Of a stretch of 64,000 nt of DNA, positions 1 through 11,643 are shown one piece after another (within the stretch, counting starts at the first letter, position 1; each line of letters opens with the position of its first letter). Source of the stretch: Silene conica (taxonomy: Eukaryota; Streptophyta; Magnoliopsida; Caryophyllales; Caryophyllaceae). The notes beneath the pieces were generated by a model. The model was not told the origin of the DNA. It ran no database searches and saw only the letters and a program-made list of their open reading frames with translations. The stretch spans positions 4,978,399 through 5,042,398 of the forward strand of contig CM055314.2 of assembly GCA_029255685.2 (NCBI GenBank), in the 5' to 3' direction. Both the position numbers and the translations under genes were made by a program.

Positions 1-50
1 CATTTGCAGCTGCCGTAGAGGCATGTGGAAGTTTCTGTATCAACATAACT

Positions 51-139
51 ATTGCGGTCATCATTGAAAAGGGCAGGGGCATAGTCACAAATGAGTTATT
101 GCGGTCATCATTGAAAAGGGCAGGGGCATAGTCACAAAT
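51..139. repeat. Two-copy tandem duplication, ~47-bp period
   Basis: A segment beginning ATTGCGGTCATCATTGAAAA and ending in GCATAGTCACAAA is present at about 51-92 and again at 98-139. The copies are essentially identical, so the duplication looks recent. It abuts a MITE-like element whose arms also read CACAAAT, so slippage at a transposon edge is a possible origin. No coding content. Confidence 0.8.
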
Positions 140-312
140 TCTCATTTGTGACGGCGGTATCCGGCACAAGCTTGTGACACCGTTTCCTCTCACAAATTAC
201 CCACTTTTTCTCTCTCCAACACTATTCATGTAGTCCCCTTTCTCCACTAACTCATTTTATATATCTCACAAAATATCCGTCACAAATGGTGACTCGTCAC
301 AAGCAAGACTTA
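137..312. mobile_element. MITE-like element of the CTCATTTGTGACGG family
   Basis: The left arm has CAAATTCTCATTTGTGACGG and the right arm has ATCCGTCACAAATG then CGTCACAAGCAAGACTTAC, so the ends are related in inverted orientation. The same motif set recurs near 9281, 22226, 29596, 33910, 42633, 50597, 52688 and 55813. It is non-coding. Superfamily is not determined because no clear target-site duplication was found. Confidence 0.6.
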
Positions 313-529
313 CTAGGGCATAGTTGGGGAATGTAACGTTTACATTTACTATGGGTATGGTTAGGAATTAGGATATAAAGGGAATACAGATGAGAAGTAC
401 AGATGAGAAAAACCCTAAAACGGAAGCCTTAAGAACACTATTTAAATGTTCAGACACTGGGTTTTGATTTTCTAAATCCAAATAATTTAAAAAAAATAAA
501 GGACCAACCATTGCGTGTAACTGTGTATA

Positions 530-3500
530 TCACACTGGTAAATTTGAGGAGATTGAGAGACGTTTTGCAAGAGAAATAAGGAAACAACGAAGCGAATTGG
601 TAGCAGCAGCTAAAGCAGCTGTCTCTCCTGAGTCTTGCTCATCACCTTTGCGATGATCTTGGATGTAATGCACATTCCGAACAAGTCTTCTCAACTCCTG
701 TCCATAAAAGTTACCAACCCCTAATCATTATCAAACAATTACAACAACAAAACAGCATACTACAAAAAAGTCTGAAAGAAAACTGAATTGTGGTATCATT
801 CTGATCCGTCTAATTACAAAAATGTAGAACTAGGGTTTGGCTCAATTCAAGTTCTATGGGAGTTACTTTCTGAGAAAAGATCCAATAATATATTGCAACG
901 ACATGTTCTCAGTCATTGTGGGCAGTGATTTTCATATCTTGATTATTCCTTCAAAATAAGGTCTTCTGGCTAATTTTTAGTACAATGTTTAGATCCAATA
1001 ATACCTAACGTTGGGAGTATCCGAGTATTTGATCATAAGCTAAGGATGTTTGGTGATAACTACAATTATACAGAATCATTAGAAAATAGAAAAAGGAATT
1101 TTGTAGAGCTATTTTAGAGAGGGGAAAAAATAGAGGGAAATGATGAATCTGTATTCCAATATCTCTTCCATAAATAGGTTTAGGTAACAAATCTGAGCTT
1201 CTCTACAGGTTCAAGAAACTCTTTTTTCTTTGGACTGAATGGTTCCATTTGGGTACTTTTGATAAGTAAAACTGAGTATATAGGACAGATGAAAGGGGAT
1301 GATGATCACTTCAGAAACAAGGGCTGAAGCCCGTTTACAGTGCTATTTATATTGGACTTCAAATAACTACTGCAAGAGCCTTTCGTATTCCAAATGTGTC
1401 GAGTTTTTAAGGGTATAAGGCATCTAATTTCTGAAGTCATTAACTCCATGCTGGAAAAAGAGATAGACAGCTCTACCATCAGGACTCTTCACTCCACAAC
1501 CACACACGCAAATAAAAAAATGATAATGATTTCCGTAAAAAAAGACTACCAAGATTCAATACTATAAGCACCTTCATGTAAAAGTAAACAACTTCATTTC
1601 ACCAACTCATTACTCACCTGGCGGTCAAACTCAACACTATTAACAGAATAAACTTCTTTGCTTATCTGGATATCCTTTTTTATAAAACCGTCAAACCATC
1701 TAGTTGCTAGAGTTAAATGCTCACAAGAATCCTGTACAAGCACACCAACGGTAAATGTTAGATTCACAAAATGCAGAACCGCATTAGAGCAAAGAAAGCA
1801 GCTGTATAAGATCAAATTGTCCTCTTCTTTCTCGCGTTCCTCAGACTCCTTAAAACGGTTTTGACATTATTACTGGCCTCTATGGACTCATCTCTTGCAA
1901 AGGAACAATCCGGGGTCCTATAAATGCTTAAGAGTAAAAAAACAATGATCAACAAGCATATCCGGAGCTGCAGATAACTATCCGGAAATAGGATGCATAT
2001 TGACCTGAATAGTTGTTCAAACTTTTCAATTCCAACTAGCTGGGTTTTGGTGATTCCTACTGTAGATCAATAATCCCTGCCACCCTCTCCATCTCTATTT
2101 GTCTCACGCCATGGTTTGCTTAGTATCAAAGTTTAGGCATCCTAATAACCTTTCTGTGGGGGCTATAAACAACAGCATTGTTATCACAATCAGATTAACA
2201 CAACCAGCAGTGAAACACATTGGCCAGTTTGTCCAGGACAGGGTTTCCTTACCATATCACGGTAAGGAAATAGTTTGAATCTACTATAATACCCCTAGAT
2301 TATTAACTATCCCCACCCCAACCACAATATTATTGCCTCACCTCTCAAACTCTCTTTGATTCTATGGGTAGAAAAGGTAATTCACCTATTTCCCTTAAAT
2401 TTTCCCAAAATAAAAAGGGGGACAATAAATATTGGATGGGGGGAGTAACATGGACATGCAACCTCGGAAGAAGGGAAGATGAGAGTTTTAGCTTTCTTAG
2501 TTGAGTGAGCTGATACGTTGATCATCGACTATGAAATATCTCCACATAACAAGAAGCAGCAGTAATGTACATGGAGGTGTAAGAGGTTATGGCACAACTT
2601 GGTACAGTAAAAAATACCTCAGGTTGGAGCTCCGATTCAGATTCAGATTCAGATTCGGTTTGATATAACTCTTGTTCAGGGCCATTATTGACCAATTTAA
2701 CAGAATCAGCTAATGACTGAAACCTGGACAAGTCACCGGCTTTGGTAGCTTGAATTAAAGCTTGAAGCAAATCTGGTTGTGCATCCCGGAGCAGTTTCCC
2801 TAAAACAGGAATTGAGTTAACATTGTTGTAGCATTTGGTGAGTGATACTCTAACAAGTAACAGCCATTCCCTCCCCATTTCATTGGTCTTCCACTTGGTT
2901 TTCTCAAATTGTGATAACAAATTATTAACTTGTAATTCCGTGAATAAAGAAGACAATTGGCATAAAATGCAGCATGTAGAAGTGTGGAACATATAAAAGG
3001 TGAAAGACAAGGGACATAAACCAGCAGTGAAACACATTGGCCAGTTTGTCCAGGACAGGGTTTAGGGTTTAGGGTTTAGGGATAGGGTTTAGGGTACAAA
3101 AAATAAGGAAATGATTCTAAACCACACAAACTACCCTACGTCCCTACCCCACACTGAATGAAAGAGGGACGATGAATAAACTCGCATCAAAAGGGAAATA
3201 GGAACAAACACTATAACTCGGAGGGATAAATAGGTACCTATATAATTGAATTGCCTTCTTTTGCCTTCACGAACATCAGATCCAAGTTTCTGCATGATTT
3301 AAACAATCACAGAGCTGCAATTTAGGGTTATCTATAAGTATTAACAACCAGAGCAGAATTGAAGCAATACCATGTCAAACCAACCTTAACTACAACTAGA
3401 GCCTCAAATACCTCTTCCCCCAGAGAAACAGCCCTGGAAAAAACACAGAATTTTACCCTCACTAATTAGCTACCATCATTTGATCAATGAAATGAAACCA

Positions 3501-3830
3501 ATTGAAAGATTTGTAATAGAAAGCAAACTGGAGAATGCGCTTGATTTGAGGAATGGATAAAGAAGCAAGGTCCATTCCGCATCGAACAGCTTCATGAGCT
3601 TCCTTTTTCAATTGATTCCTGCTCTTCCTTTTCTCTTCCTCATCCTTCTCCTTGTTTTCGAGTTGTACTTGTCTTGGCAATCTCAACGCCCCTTTTGCCT
3701 GGCTCTGCCTGTGGCTGTGGCTGTACCGCTGTTGCAATGCGCCCGCGAATGTGGTCTTCTTCAGACATACGACTACAAGCCGCTGGCACTGAGTCGTCAG
3801 CACGGCTGCTCCTCTTATCACCTGCGCCAT
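530..3830 (-). CDS. DUF615/YjgA-like protein (288 aa, six exons)
   Basis: Exons on the minus strand are 3830-3529, 3433-3385, 3289-3238, 2799-2618, 1731-1618 and 697-530. They sum to 867 nt, and every junction keeps frame with GT..AG borders. The protein starts MAQVIRGAAVLTTQ with a basic, Ser-rich N-terminus that could be an organelle transit peptide. It then carries family signatures: KRKSRNQLKKEAHEAVRCGM, PQIKRIL, KLGSDVREGKRRQFNYIGKL, LRDAQPDLLQALIQATKAGD, ATRWFDGFIKKDIQ, EFDRQ and ELRRLVRNVH. Bacterial YjgA (DarP) associates with the large ribosomal subunit; the plant role is not established here. An acidic Glu/Ser repeat lies near residues 186-196. Intron 1 uses a weak donor (GTTTGC). 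The stop is TGA at 532-530. Introns 3 and 4 hold repeats. The transit peptide is inferred. Confidence 0.85.
2202..2246. repeat. 45-bp repeat, copy 1 (intron 4 of the DUF615 gene)
   Basis: A 45-bp segment starting AACCAGCAGTGAAACACATT and ending CAGGACAGGGTTT is repeated exactly at 3019-3063 in intron 3 of the same gene, about 0.8 kb away and in the same orientation. Each copy lies at the edge of a MITE-like patch. Confidence 0.85.
3019..3096. repeat. 45-bp repeat copy 2 running into telomere-type TTTAGGG repeats
   Basis: The 45-bp repeat (3019-3063) leads directly into about five units of the plant telomere heptamer TTTAGGG, one degenerate (GATAGGG), at 3058-3096. It sits inside intron 3 of the DUF615 gene. 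A short interstitial telomeric tract like this can come from double-strand-break repair or from a telo-box; which one is not shown here. Confidence 0.75.
3098..3228. mobile_element. Degenerate copy of the 33692-33887 Stowaway-like MITE
   Basis: Segments such as AAATGATTCTAAACCACACA, CCCCACAC and AACTCGGAGGGA match, in order, parts of the element at 33692-33887. It lies inside intron 3 of the minus-strand DUF615 gene. The left terminus is eroded. Confidence 0.5.
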
Positions 3831-4286
3831 CGCTTACCCTCTACTTGAATCGTCCGTCTTTAGGGTGTTCACCGGAATATTTGAATTTAAGTGGTTAACA
3901 CAACCGTCGGCTTAACCTTCAATGCTGCCTGGATTTTCAATGTCTCTCTACTCTCTTCTTCTATCCAATTTCCAATTAATCAATTAATATCACCACCACC
4001 ATTCTAATCAAACAAATTGAAAGGATAAATTAATTTCGGACCATTTTAGAGCTAATAGAAATTCTAGTTCATGTGATGAAACGCTTAATTGAACATTATC
4101 AATCGCATTTCCAATTGTGTTTAGTTTAGGGAAAAAACTATCAACAAAGCAATGCGTCGTGAACTCGTGACTTAATTGGATAGGTAAAAGACAACCAAAG
4201 TCGGTCGTTGATGGGGAAGAGTTACGGTTAGAAAATTAACAGCGCAAAGGATCTATTATGTTAAGGACTAATAGGCATATACACTA
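3831..4286. other. Intergenic and likely 5' flank of the DUF615 gene
   Basis: AT-rich sequence directly upstream of the minus-strand start codon, so it should hold that gene's promoter. I see no clear TATA box, repeat or ORF that can be supported. Confidence 0.4.
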
Positions 4287-4544
4287 CTCCCTCCATTCAA
4301 ATTCATGTTACACATTTCTATTTTACACACTATTCACAAATAATCATTCAAATTCGATTTTCTCTCGATACGTAAATAAAATTATATTCATGTGAGATCT
4401 AGTTTTATTTGTCTTTACGAGTATATTATTAATATCTAATTTTTATAATTTTTGAAAATACGTAGCTAACAATATTTACCGTACAAAAGACGCGTTGGCA
4501 AACGTGAAAAAAGAAAGGTGTAATGTGGATATGAATGGAGGGAG
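4287..4544. mobile_element. Stowaway-type MITE (258 bp), TA target duplication
   Basis: Begins CTCCCTCCATTC and ends GAATGGAGGGAG as terminal inverted repeats, flanked on both sides by TA, the Tc1/Mariner (Stowaway) hallmark. A second 258-bp member lies at 33217-33474 in the opposite orientation; the two share internal blocks such as GCGTTGGCAAACGTG. Non-autonomous. Confidence 0.85.
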
Positions 4545-4555
4545 TATAAGATAAG

Positions 4556-5640
4556 GGTTGCTATACGGGTTAGTATGAGATGAGACGAACAAAGTAGAAG
4601 TTAGACCCAAGAAGAGTTCAGAGAACATGATATAAATGGCAAGCCCAAGCGGAGTCTAGAAGGATAGATGTCCAACGCTCAAGGAAGGCGAATCTGAGTG
4701 GTTATCAACCTCTCCCCACTAAGTCAACGGTTATGGAATGAAGTGTCTATATAAGAAGACTTCCTCCCATCGAGCAAAAAAACTCAACATCAAATCAAAT
4801 AATCAAATAGGTGTAGTTCTATGTTCAGACCCTAGTGTAGTCTAGTCTAGGCGTGGCTGTAGAAATAGCAAGGCGAAACTCATCCGATGTATTTCGTCAT
4901 CTATCCCTTATAGTCTTATAGATTGTAATTTAACTTTATCAACCACTGGAATTACTTGTGATGATTGGTTTGTGTTGTTGTTGATGTATTTCATCATATA
5001 TTAGTATGATTTGGAATTGTTGTGTTTCACATTTGGTTATTTAAATCATTCAACCGGAAAGCGTTCAATTACTCGAAATAATTTAACACTAACTATATTG
5101 CATATTTATAATCGTGACTCGAACCCTTGCATTTAAGGGTAGTTCACAAAGTAGAGAAGGGTATTTACGACCTCCACAGTACCTAGAGGTACTTACCTTG
5201 TTTCTGAACAAACAAGTTTTTGGCGACCACAGTGCGAGGATTGATTAAAGAATTGATCGTTCTAACTTATCTAATCTCACGAGAACAAGAGTTAACTCAA
5301 GTGGTAAGAGCTCTCTTACCCCAACCATAAAGTTGGGGGTTTGATTCTCACCCGCTACTTAGTGCGCTCATTTGAACAAAACAAAACATATATAATCTCA
5401 TATTAAGGTGAGAAATGTACTCAACTAGATCTAAATCTAAAATGATGGGAGAGGATGAACAAAATAGGGGACATAATGCCCTTGATGAAGAAACATCTTT
5501 ACGCAAAGTATCTAGCAGCGATTCTTTAGAGACTACCCGAGAGAGATCTGCTCTTAATGATGAATTTCTTAACACACACGAGGAATCGTCTGACCATGCC
5601 AGAACGAAGCATGACAGATGACATAGATGACGCTAATAAG
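4556..5640 (+). mobile_element. LTR-retrotransposon remnant (LTR plus start of internal region)
   Basis: A TATA-like TCTATATAAGAAGAC near 4747 is followed by a leader-like stretch. At 5217-5240 TTTTTGGCGACCACAGTGCG resembles the LTR/primer-binding-site junction of plant Ty3-gypsy (Tat/Ogre-like) elements. About 200 bp on, an ORF (5415-5621) begins MYSTRSKSKMMGEDEQNRG, acidic and polar and placed where gag would start, and ends after 68 codons. No protease or polymerase follows, so this is a truncated 5' end. Precise LTR limits and a target-site duplication were not found. Confidence 0.4.
5285..5391 (+). mobile_element. tRNA-like SINE head
   Basis: ACTCAAGTGGTAAGAGC resembles a pol III box A and GGGTTTGATTCTC a box B, about 30 bp apart, as in tRNA-derived SINEs. 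It lies within the LTR-element remnant. No target-site duplication was identified. Confidence 0.4.
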
Positions 5641-7232
5641 CGTTATCTACGTAAACTACATAAAAAAATATGTAGGATCCCTTAATAATGTGTCGGTAGA
5701 AGTTAGGGAAGCCACAAGGAATGATTTTCATAATAACGGTTAGAAACTGATAATTTATATAATTCCGGTATGGTATTTTTTTTAAAACAAATCATCTCTA
5801 AAATTATTTTACCCATGTCTTTTCGATAGAGTATTTCATATTAGTTTAATAACATTACATAAATTTTAAACGTAAAAGTTTACGTACAAATATAAACGAA
5901 GAGGTTTTTCAGAAATTAAATCAAGATTTTTTGATGCGAGACCCAAATTTACCCTTTTTTGAAAAAAAAATGTTGTATTTGATGACGTGGATTAATGAGG
6001 ATAAATTAAATGTTCTTACTTTAATATAGATAAGATTTAAGAAAAACTGATGAATTACCAACTGTACCCCTTATCTGAATGAAGAGTTAAAATTTCAATT
6101 TAATGATGGTTAGAAATTTATGGTGGTAATTAGTCTATGAGAATATTGTATAATTGTATAACTAAAGTATTTTCTTTACTAAATTTAATAAGGGGATAAT
6201 AGTTATGGGATAAAATTAAAAATTTGGACAATAAAAATGGAGTAGTAACTTAAGAAGGGGGCCGACGGCGGAGTATCACAAAAACTTTAGAGAGACGGTC
6301 TCTCAATAATGTTAACGAGAGACCACTCACATATCAAAGATAATATTCTATTTTTTTAATACTAGATCTCCCACTAATTTAACAAAAGACGGTCTCTCAG
6401 AAAATCTACTAGCGAAACATAGAGTCATGGAAATAAAGATGCATGATGCAACATGCCAACATGGCATTGCACATGTTTGGGAGCTTCGCATAAATTATTT
6501 GCCACCTCCATGTACACATGAATCTTCCGACACTCAACTTGGCGTATTTGATAATGGACATTAATGGTACAACATCGTAAGACTGTAAGAGGGTGAATGA
6601 TTGGAGATTTATAAATTTTAGATTTGGAAGCCGGTGCACCATCAATCCATGATTGATGAGGCTCTTTTATATATCACCGCAACACTCGTGATTAATTCTC
6701 TTCATTTTAGTTAATTATGAGATTAATCTTCGTAAATAAGACTATACATTCAGATTATATGAATATCGTTGTATTGTACATTTAGTACAAATCTAATTGA
6801 GTTTATATGTAATTTTTTTCGAGCTTTTAACAATTCTTTCTTGCACTATAACTTTTTAGTATTAAGATTAAAATCTTTAGATTTTATATGTATTATTTTT
6901 AAGTTTCAATATAATATTTTGATTAACAATTTTTTTATAAACGCCCTCGGATTTTTTTTCAATAAAACTCGTAAAATATATGCATAAGCTCAAATTCTTT
7001 GTTATAAAGCTCGAAATCTATACTATTGATTGTATAATCCTCTAAGGGATTAATCTACTCAATCCCAATTTTAAATGTTGAGGTTCCATAACTTTGAAGA
7101 AAACTGTAAAATTTAACGTATGGTTTTTTTTTCAATTGGGACTAAAAAATTCAATTTCATCCCATTTATACATTTATAATTTATACGCTTATAATAAAAT
7201 TTATTATAAATTTAAAATATTTTATTGCAATT
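5641..7232. other. AT-rich intergenic sequence
   Basis: No supported gene. At about 6285-6410 the motif GAGAGACGGTCTCTC occurs more than once, flanking a ~100-bp segment; the same motif recurs near 15755-15870 and 39610-39655, so it is probably a short MITE family. Elsewhere only low-complexity A/T. Confidence 0.4.
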
Positions 7233-7579
7233 TGTTATAACGGAAGCACAGAGAAAGACTAAAACAAACAATAAAGAACAAACGCACAGATTTACGTGGT
7301 TCACTAACGGTGTGTTAGCTACGTCCACAGGGCAGAAGGGAGAGAGTTTTATTAATGTGAGGAGTTTTTCAGATTACAGATTCAGAACGATATTAAAAGT
7401 ATGTGACTGCTAGGGTAGAGGTTAAGAGTTTATATAATACTCTTAATCTAATACAAAACAGATTAGAATTAATCTAATAAAGCCCAAACAGAAACCCTAA
7501 CCCAATACAGAAATCCGATACCGTTTCCCGCATAGTCGTTCGAAGCGGCGACTAACAGATTCAAGGCATAGACCCAACA
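7233..7579. mobile_element. Solo LTR (347 bp) with 5-bp target-site duplication
   Basis: Starts TGTTATAACGGAAG and ends GACCCAACA (TG..CA). It is flanked by the direct repeat CAATT at 7228-7232 and 7580-7584. The interior has a TATA-like TTTATATAATAC near 7429. No second LTR or internal domain is present, so this fits LTR-LTR recombination leaving a solo LTR. Confidence 0.8.
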
Positions 7580-7584
7580 CAATT

Positions 7585-8787
7585 TATTGTGAATTTTGGG
7601 GAAAAAAAGTATTTGAATGAAGTACATAAAATTGAAAATATGTAAAATTAATCTCAAAAGTATGTGAGTTATATTAAAATTGATTAAAATATTAAATATA
7701 TTCAAAAGACTATGTTAATAAGTTATTTAAATATTTTTCAAATGTTAATATTTTTTTTTACTGTAGAATGAACTTTTATATAAAATAATTTAATGATATA
7801 CTATGGCTAATACAAATTGAGTTGGATTTTACTTTTTGTCGAAGTTATGAGGCTTAATTACTACATTTATAGCACTTTATTATAACACTAGAAAAAACTA
7901 GAATGTTAAACACTTGATCCTATAGTGTTTTAGTATGTGTTTGACCAAATTTCATAAGTGTTTTTGTTTCAAAATCAGAAGCTGTGTCAAACACTTGGGT
8001 TTTGAAAAATAAAAACCGTTTCTCTAAAGCTCAAATGCATTTTTCACCCAAAAAAACAGACACAACAATTTGTTGTTTCTATTTCTATTTCTTCCAAAAC
8101 CGACAAATATAACTTTCTATTTCTATGATTCTCTTATAACCTTTGCTACCTTTTTTTAGGTAAAATATTATTTAAAAGCATAGCGTTCGTTAACGTAAAT
8201 TATTTTTTCTACTTTTGTCAATTTTTGATAATAAACAAAATTTATGATATTTTATGTTAATTTGGAACATTAGACATACAATATAATAAAATACATATTT
8301 ATAGTCTAATATTATAAGAATGGATACTAATTAAAAAATATCACAAGTATCGTGAAAAGATTAAAAAAAAACATAAAAAGGTCTCATTCTTTATGCGTAA
8401 ACCAGATTCACAATAAATTAAACTGTACTAATTACGGTAATTATTATTGTGCGTCACGTCGTCACCATTGTATTAGCGAGATTGCGAGAGGCACAAAGTA
8501 AGTGAGCATTTTACGATAAATAATAATTTTTTTTTTTTTAAATGACTACTAACATGACTAAATATTACAAAAGAATTAAATAGAAATAACATAAATCCGA
8601 ATATAATATGGGATCAAACTTGGATCTACAAACCATGAGACCCCATCTATCACTACACCAATATCATCGCAATGCAAACAAAAAATATTAACTTATACAT
8701 ATAATTGAATATTTTGGTCAAATAAGCTACCTAAAATGTCTTACCAAACATAGGCTTACTTTGTAAAACATTGTATTTTATAGAGAT
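7585..8787. other. AT-rich intergenic sequence with a hAT-like MITE relic
   Basis: A stretch at about 7930-8110 (GTATGTGTTTGACC ... TTTGTTGTTTCTATTTC) resembles part of beta-tubulin intron 2, suggesting a shared non-autonomous element. The rest is A/T-rich with no supported gene. Confidence 0.35.
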
Positions 8788-9146
8788 TCTAAGACCATTC
8801 TTAAGCAACAAGTCAATTTAATCGGGTCAATTGCATATTAGGCCTTAATCTCTCCTTATTGACCTTGACCACTTAAAACCTCCCAAGCAGAAAGTCACGA
8901 CCTAGGTCAATAAACCCTCCGAAACAACCACTTTTTTAGCTTTTCCTTTCTCTTTTTCCTTAAATGGTTGGAACCAATTAAAATGTGCCACGTATGAGGT
9001 CGATTGGTGAGTCAATTTACCTCAAATTGGGTCGATTTGTGACTCAAATCGACTTGAGTCAATTCTAATCGATTTCTTAATTACAATTAACTTGACTCGA
9101 CTCCAAATCGACCTCCCAACCGACCTTGCTTGGGAATGGTCTAAGA
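8788..9146. mobile_element. TIR element of about 358 bp
   Basis: CTAAGACCATTCTTAAGCAA at the left is mirrored by TTGCTTGGGAATGGTCTAAG at the right. The interior has several GTCGATT/AATCGAC segments in opposite orientations, so it can fold back. Non-coding. Confidence 0.65.
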
Positions 9147-9280
9147 TCTAATTATTTATGGTTTGTCTTTTTATTTTATCTTTTTTATTCTATAGTAAAA
9201 TGAGTATTTTATTGACATGTGAAACCAGCTTTGTCATAACTGCAATCACCACTTACGAAAGTTTTTTAGTAGATTGAATA

Positions 9281-9451
9281 CAAATTCTCATTTGTGACGG
9301 ACATATCTGTCGCAAATTTATAACGGGTCAAATATTATTTTTGGATTTTGAGACTTTTTATGTTTTGTCTTATATACTTAAGTGAGACAATTTGACCCGT
9401 TACAACTTTAGACAGACATATCCGTATCCGTCATAAGAGAGATTTACTGAC
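9281..9451. mobile_element. MITE of the CTCATTTGTGACGG family, upstream of beta-tubulin
   Basis: AAATTCTCATTTGTGACGGA at the left is answered by ATCCGTATCCGTCATAAG at the right, and TAACGGGTCAAAT by ATTTGACCCGTTA inside. It ends about 385 bp upstream of the beta-tubulin ATG, so it lies in or beside the promoter. Confidence 0.65.
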
Positions 9452-9837
9452 GTACTGTAGATTGAATGACTATGAGCAAGATTCATGTATTTCATGTATA
9501 GGCTGGTCCTTTTTCCTTGACACCCAATTCTCGTGGAAGAAGCCATAAGTGGAGTGGCAATACACAAGCCCCGTAAAAAGGGGGTAGAAATTTACGAGGC
9601 GCAATTTTTTGGTTTCAGTTATTGTTTGATAATTTCATCCTGAAAACAAAAAAAAAAAAAATGCTTCCATTTGCCAACTGTCTTCTCCACCTGTACAATT
9701 CCTGTCGTTGCCTCGAATAATTGACAATATAATCGTGATTTGCTGCTTATATTGTCCCCAGAAAAATAGTTGATCATCACTAAAATTGTTTCTGCATCTC
9801 ATTATTGTCATAAAAAAATAAAAAAAATACAAAAAAA

Positions 9838-11643
9838 ATGAGGGAAATATTGCACATCCAAGGAGGGCAATGCGGGAACCAAATCGGATCAAAGTTCTGG
9901 GAGGTGATATGCGACGAACATGGTGTCGATAAGTCGGGTCAATTCGGAGGCGATTCTGAGGAACTTCAGTTGGAGAGGATCAATGTTTACTTCAACGAGG
10001 CCGCTGGTGGGCGGTACGTTCCTCGTGCTGTTCTTATGGATCTCGAACCTGGTACCATGGATAGTATCCGATCCGGTCCTCTCGGTCAAATCTTCCGTCC
10101 GGATAACTTCGTCTTCGGCCAATCCGGTGCTGGTAATAATTGGGCTAAAGGCCATTATACCGAAGGCGCTGAGCTTATTGATTCTGTTCTTGATGTTGTT
10201 CGTAAGGAGGCTGAGAATTGTGATTGCCTCCAGGGTATGCATTTAACATTTCTGATTTATTATTATTATTTTGATCATCACATTCATGATTCATGATTCA
10301 TGATTCATGATTCATTATTTTGCAGGTTTCCAGGTATGTCACTCGCTTGGAGGAGGAACGGGTTCGGGTATGGGGACGCTGCTGATCTCAAAGATAAGGG
10401 AAGAATATCCAGACAGAATGATGCTTACCTTCTCTGTTTTCCCATCTCCTAAGGTGTCTGATACCGTTGTTGAACCATACAATGCTACTCTTTCTGTGCA
10501 TCAGTTGGTCGAGAATGCTGACGAGTGTATGGTTCTTGATAATGAAGCCCTTTATGATATCTGTTTTAGGACATTGAAGCTCACCAATCCCAGCTGTAAG
10601 TACAAGAATTCACCAATTTCTGTACTTCAGATCTATGTGTTTCAGTGCATGTTTGGTCTTGTTTATGGAAAATCATTTTTACTTTTATAAAACTAGTTCT
10701 TAATAAAATTGTTCATGTTTGGCCAAAATTTTTAAAAAACTATTTTTATCAGAGAAACAGAAGTAACAATTTGCTACTTCTGTTTCTAGGTGTTTCTAGG
10801 AGTCAGTTTTACAATTTTTGTTTAATAAAATTAGTTTTTAGTTTTTTAAAAAGTAGCGTTTGACCCGGCTTATATTTTTTTTAAAAACAGTTGAAAAGCA
10901 GGGCCAAACACATACTCAGCCTGTTAATGCCTAATTTGATGCTTCTGAATGTTCTGATTGCAGTCGGTGATCTAAATCACTTGATTTCTGCAACAATGAG
11001 TGGTGTGACTTGCTGCCTGCGATTCCCTGGTCAGCTCAATTCCGACCTAAGGAAGCTTGCTGTTAACCTAATCCCATTCCCTAGACTTCACTTCTTCATG
11101 GTGGGGTTCGCTCCGCTCACGTCGCGTGGATCCCAGCAGTACGTTTCCCTGACAGTTCCGGAACTGACTCAGCAAATGTGGGATGCTAAGAACATGATGT
11201 GCGCTGCAGACCCTCGGCATGGGAGGTACCTAACAGCCTCAGCCATGTTCAGGGGAAAGATGAGCACCAAAGAAGTGGATGAACAGATGATCAACGTACA
11301 GAATAAAAACTCATCTTACTTCGTTGAGTGGATCCCTAACAATGTGAAATCAAGTGTCTGTGATATCCCACCAACAGGTTTGAAAATGGCTTCCACATTT
11401 GTCGGGAACTCGACATCGATACAGGAGATGTTCAGGAGGGTGAGTGAACAGTTTACAGCAATGTTCAGGCGTAAGGCTTTCTTGCATTGGTACACTGGAG
11501 AAGGAATGGACGAGATGGAGTTCACAGAAGCAGAGAGCAATATGAATGATCTGGTGGCAGAGTATCAACAATACCAGGATGCTACTGCAGAGTACGAGGA
11601 AGAGTATGAGGAAGGTGCTGAAGAAAATGAGGAGGAGGCCTAG
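9838..11643 (+). CDS. TUB: Beta-tubulin (448 aa, three exons)
   Basis: Exons are 9838-10234, 10326-10595 and 10964-11643; total 1347 nt with all junctions in frame. Beta-tubulin is the GTP-hydrolysing partner of alpha-tubulin in microtubules. Visible features: the N-terminal MREI tetrapeptide that in animals mediates co-translational autoregulation of tubulin mRNA, the [10 protein letters not shown] segment, the nucleotide-binding loop GGGTGSG near residue 140, and the acidic C-terminal tail ([17 protein letters not shown]). The length fits plant beta-tubulins. Junctions rebuild CLQGFQVCH and NPSFGDLNHL, both typical of the plant family. Intron 1 (91 bp) carries an ATTCATG tandem repeat and intron 2 (368 bp) a MITE-like insert. 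Which TUB paralogue this is cannot be decided here. Confidence 0.97.
10281..10316. repeat. ATTCATG microsatellite in beta-tubulin intron 1
   Basis: About five head-to-tail copies of ATTCATG directly precede the intron 1 acceptor (TTTTGCAG at 10318-10325). Replication slippage here would change the branch-point to acceptor region. Confidence 0.8.
10700..10915. mobile_element. MITE-like insert in beta-tubulin intron 2
   Basis: ATGTTTGGCCAAAATTTTTA near the left is loosely mirrored by GCAGGGCCAAACACATAC at the right, with a central GAAACAGAAGTAACAA / TTGCTACTTCTGTTTC palindrome. Similar fragments occur near 7930-8110. It explains most of the intron's length. Confidence 0.5.
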
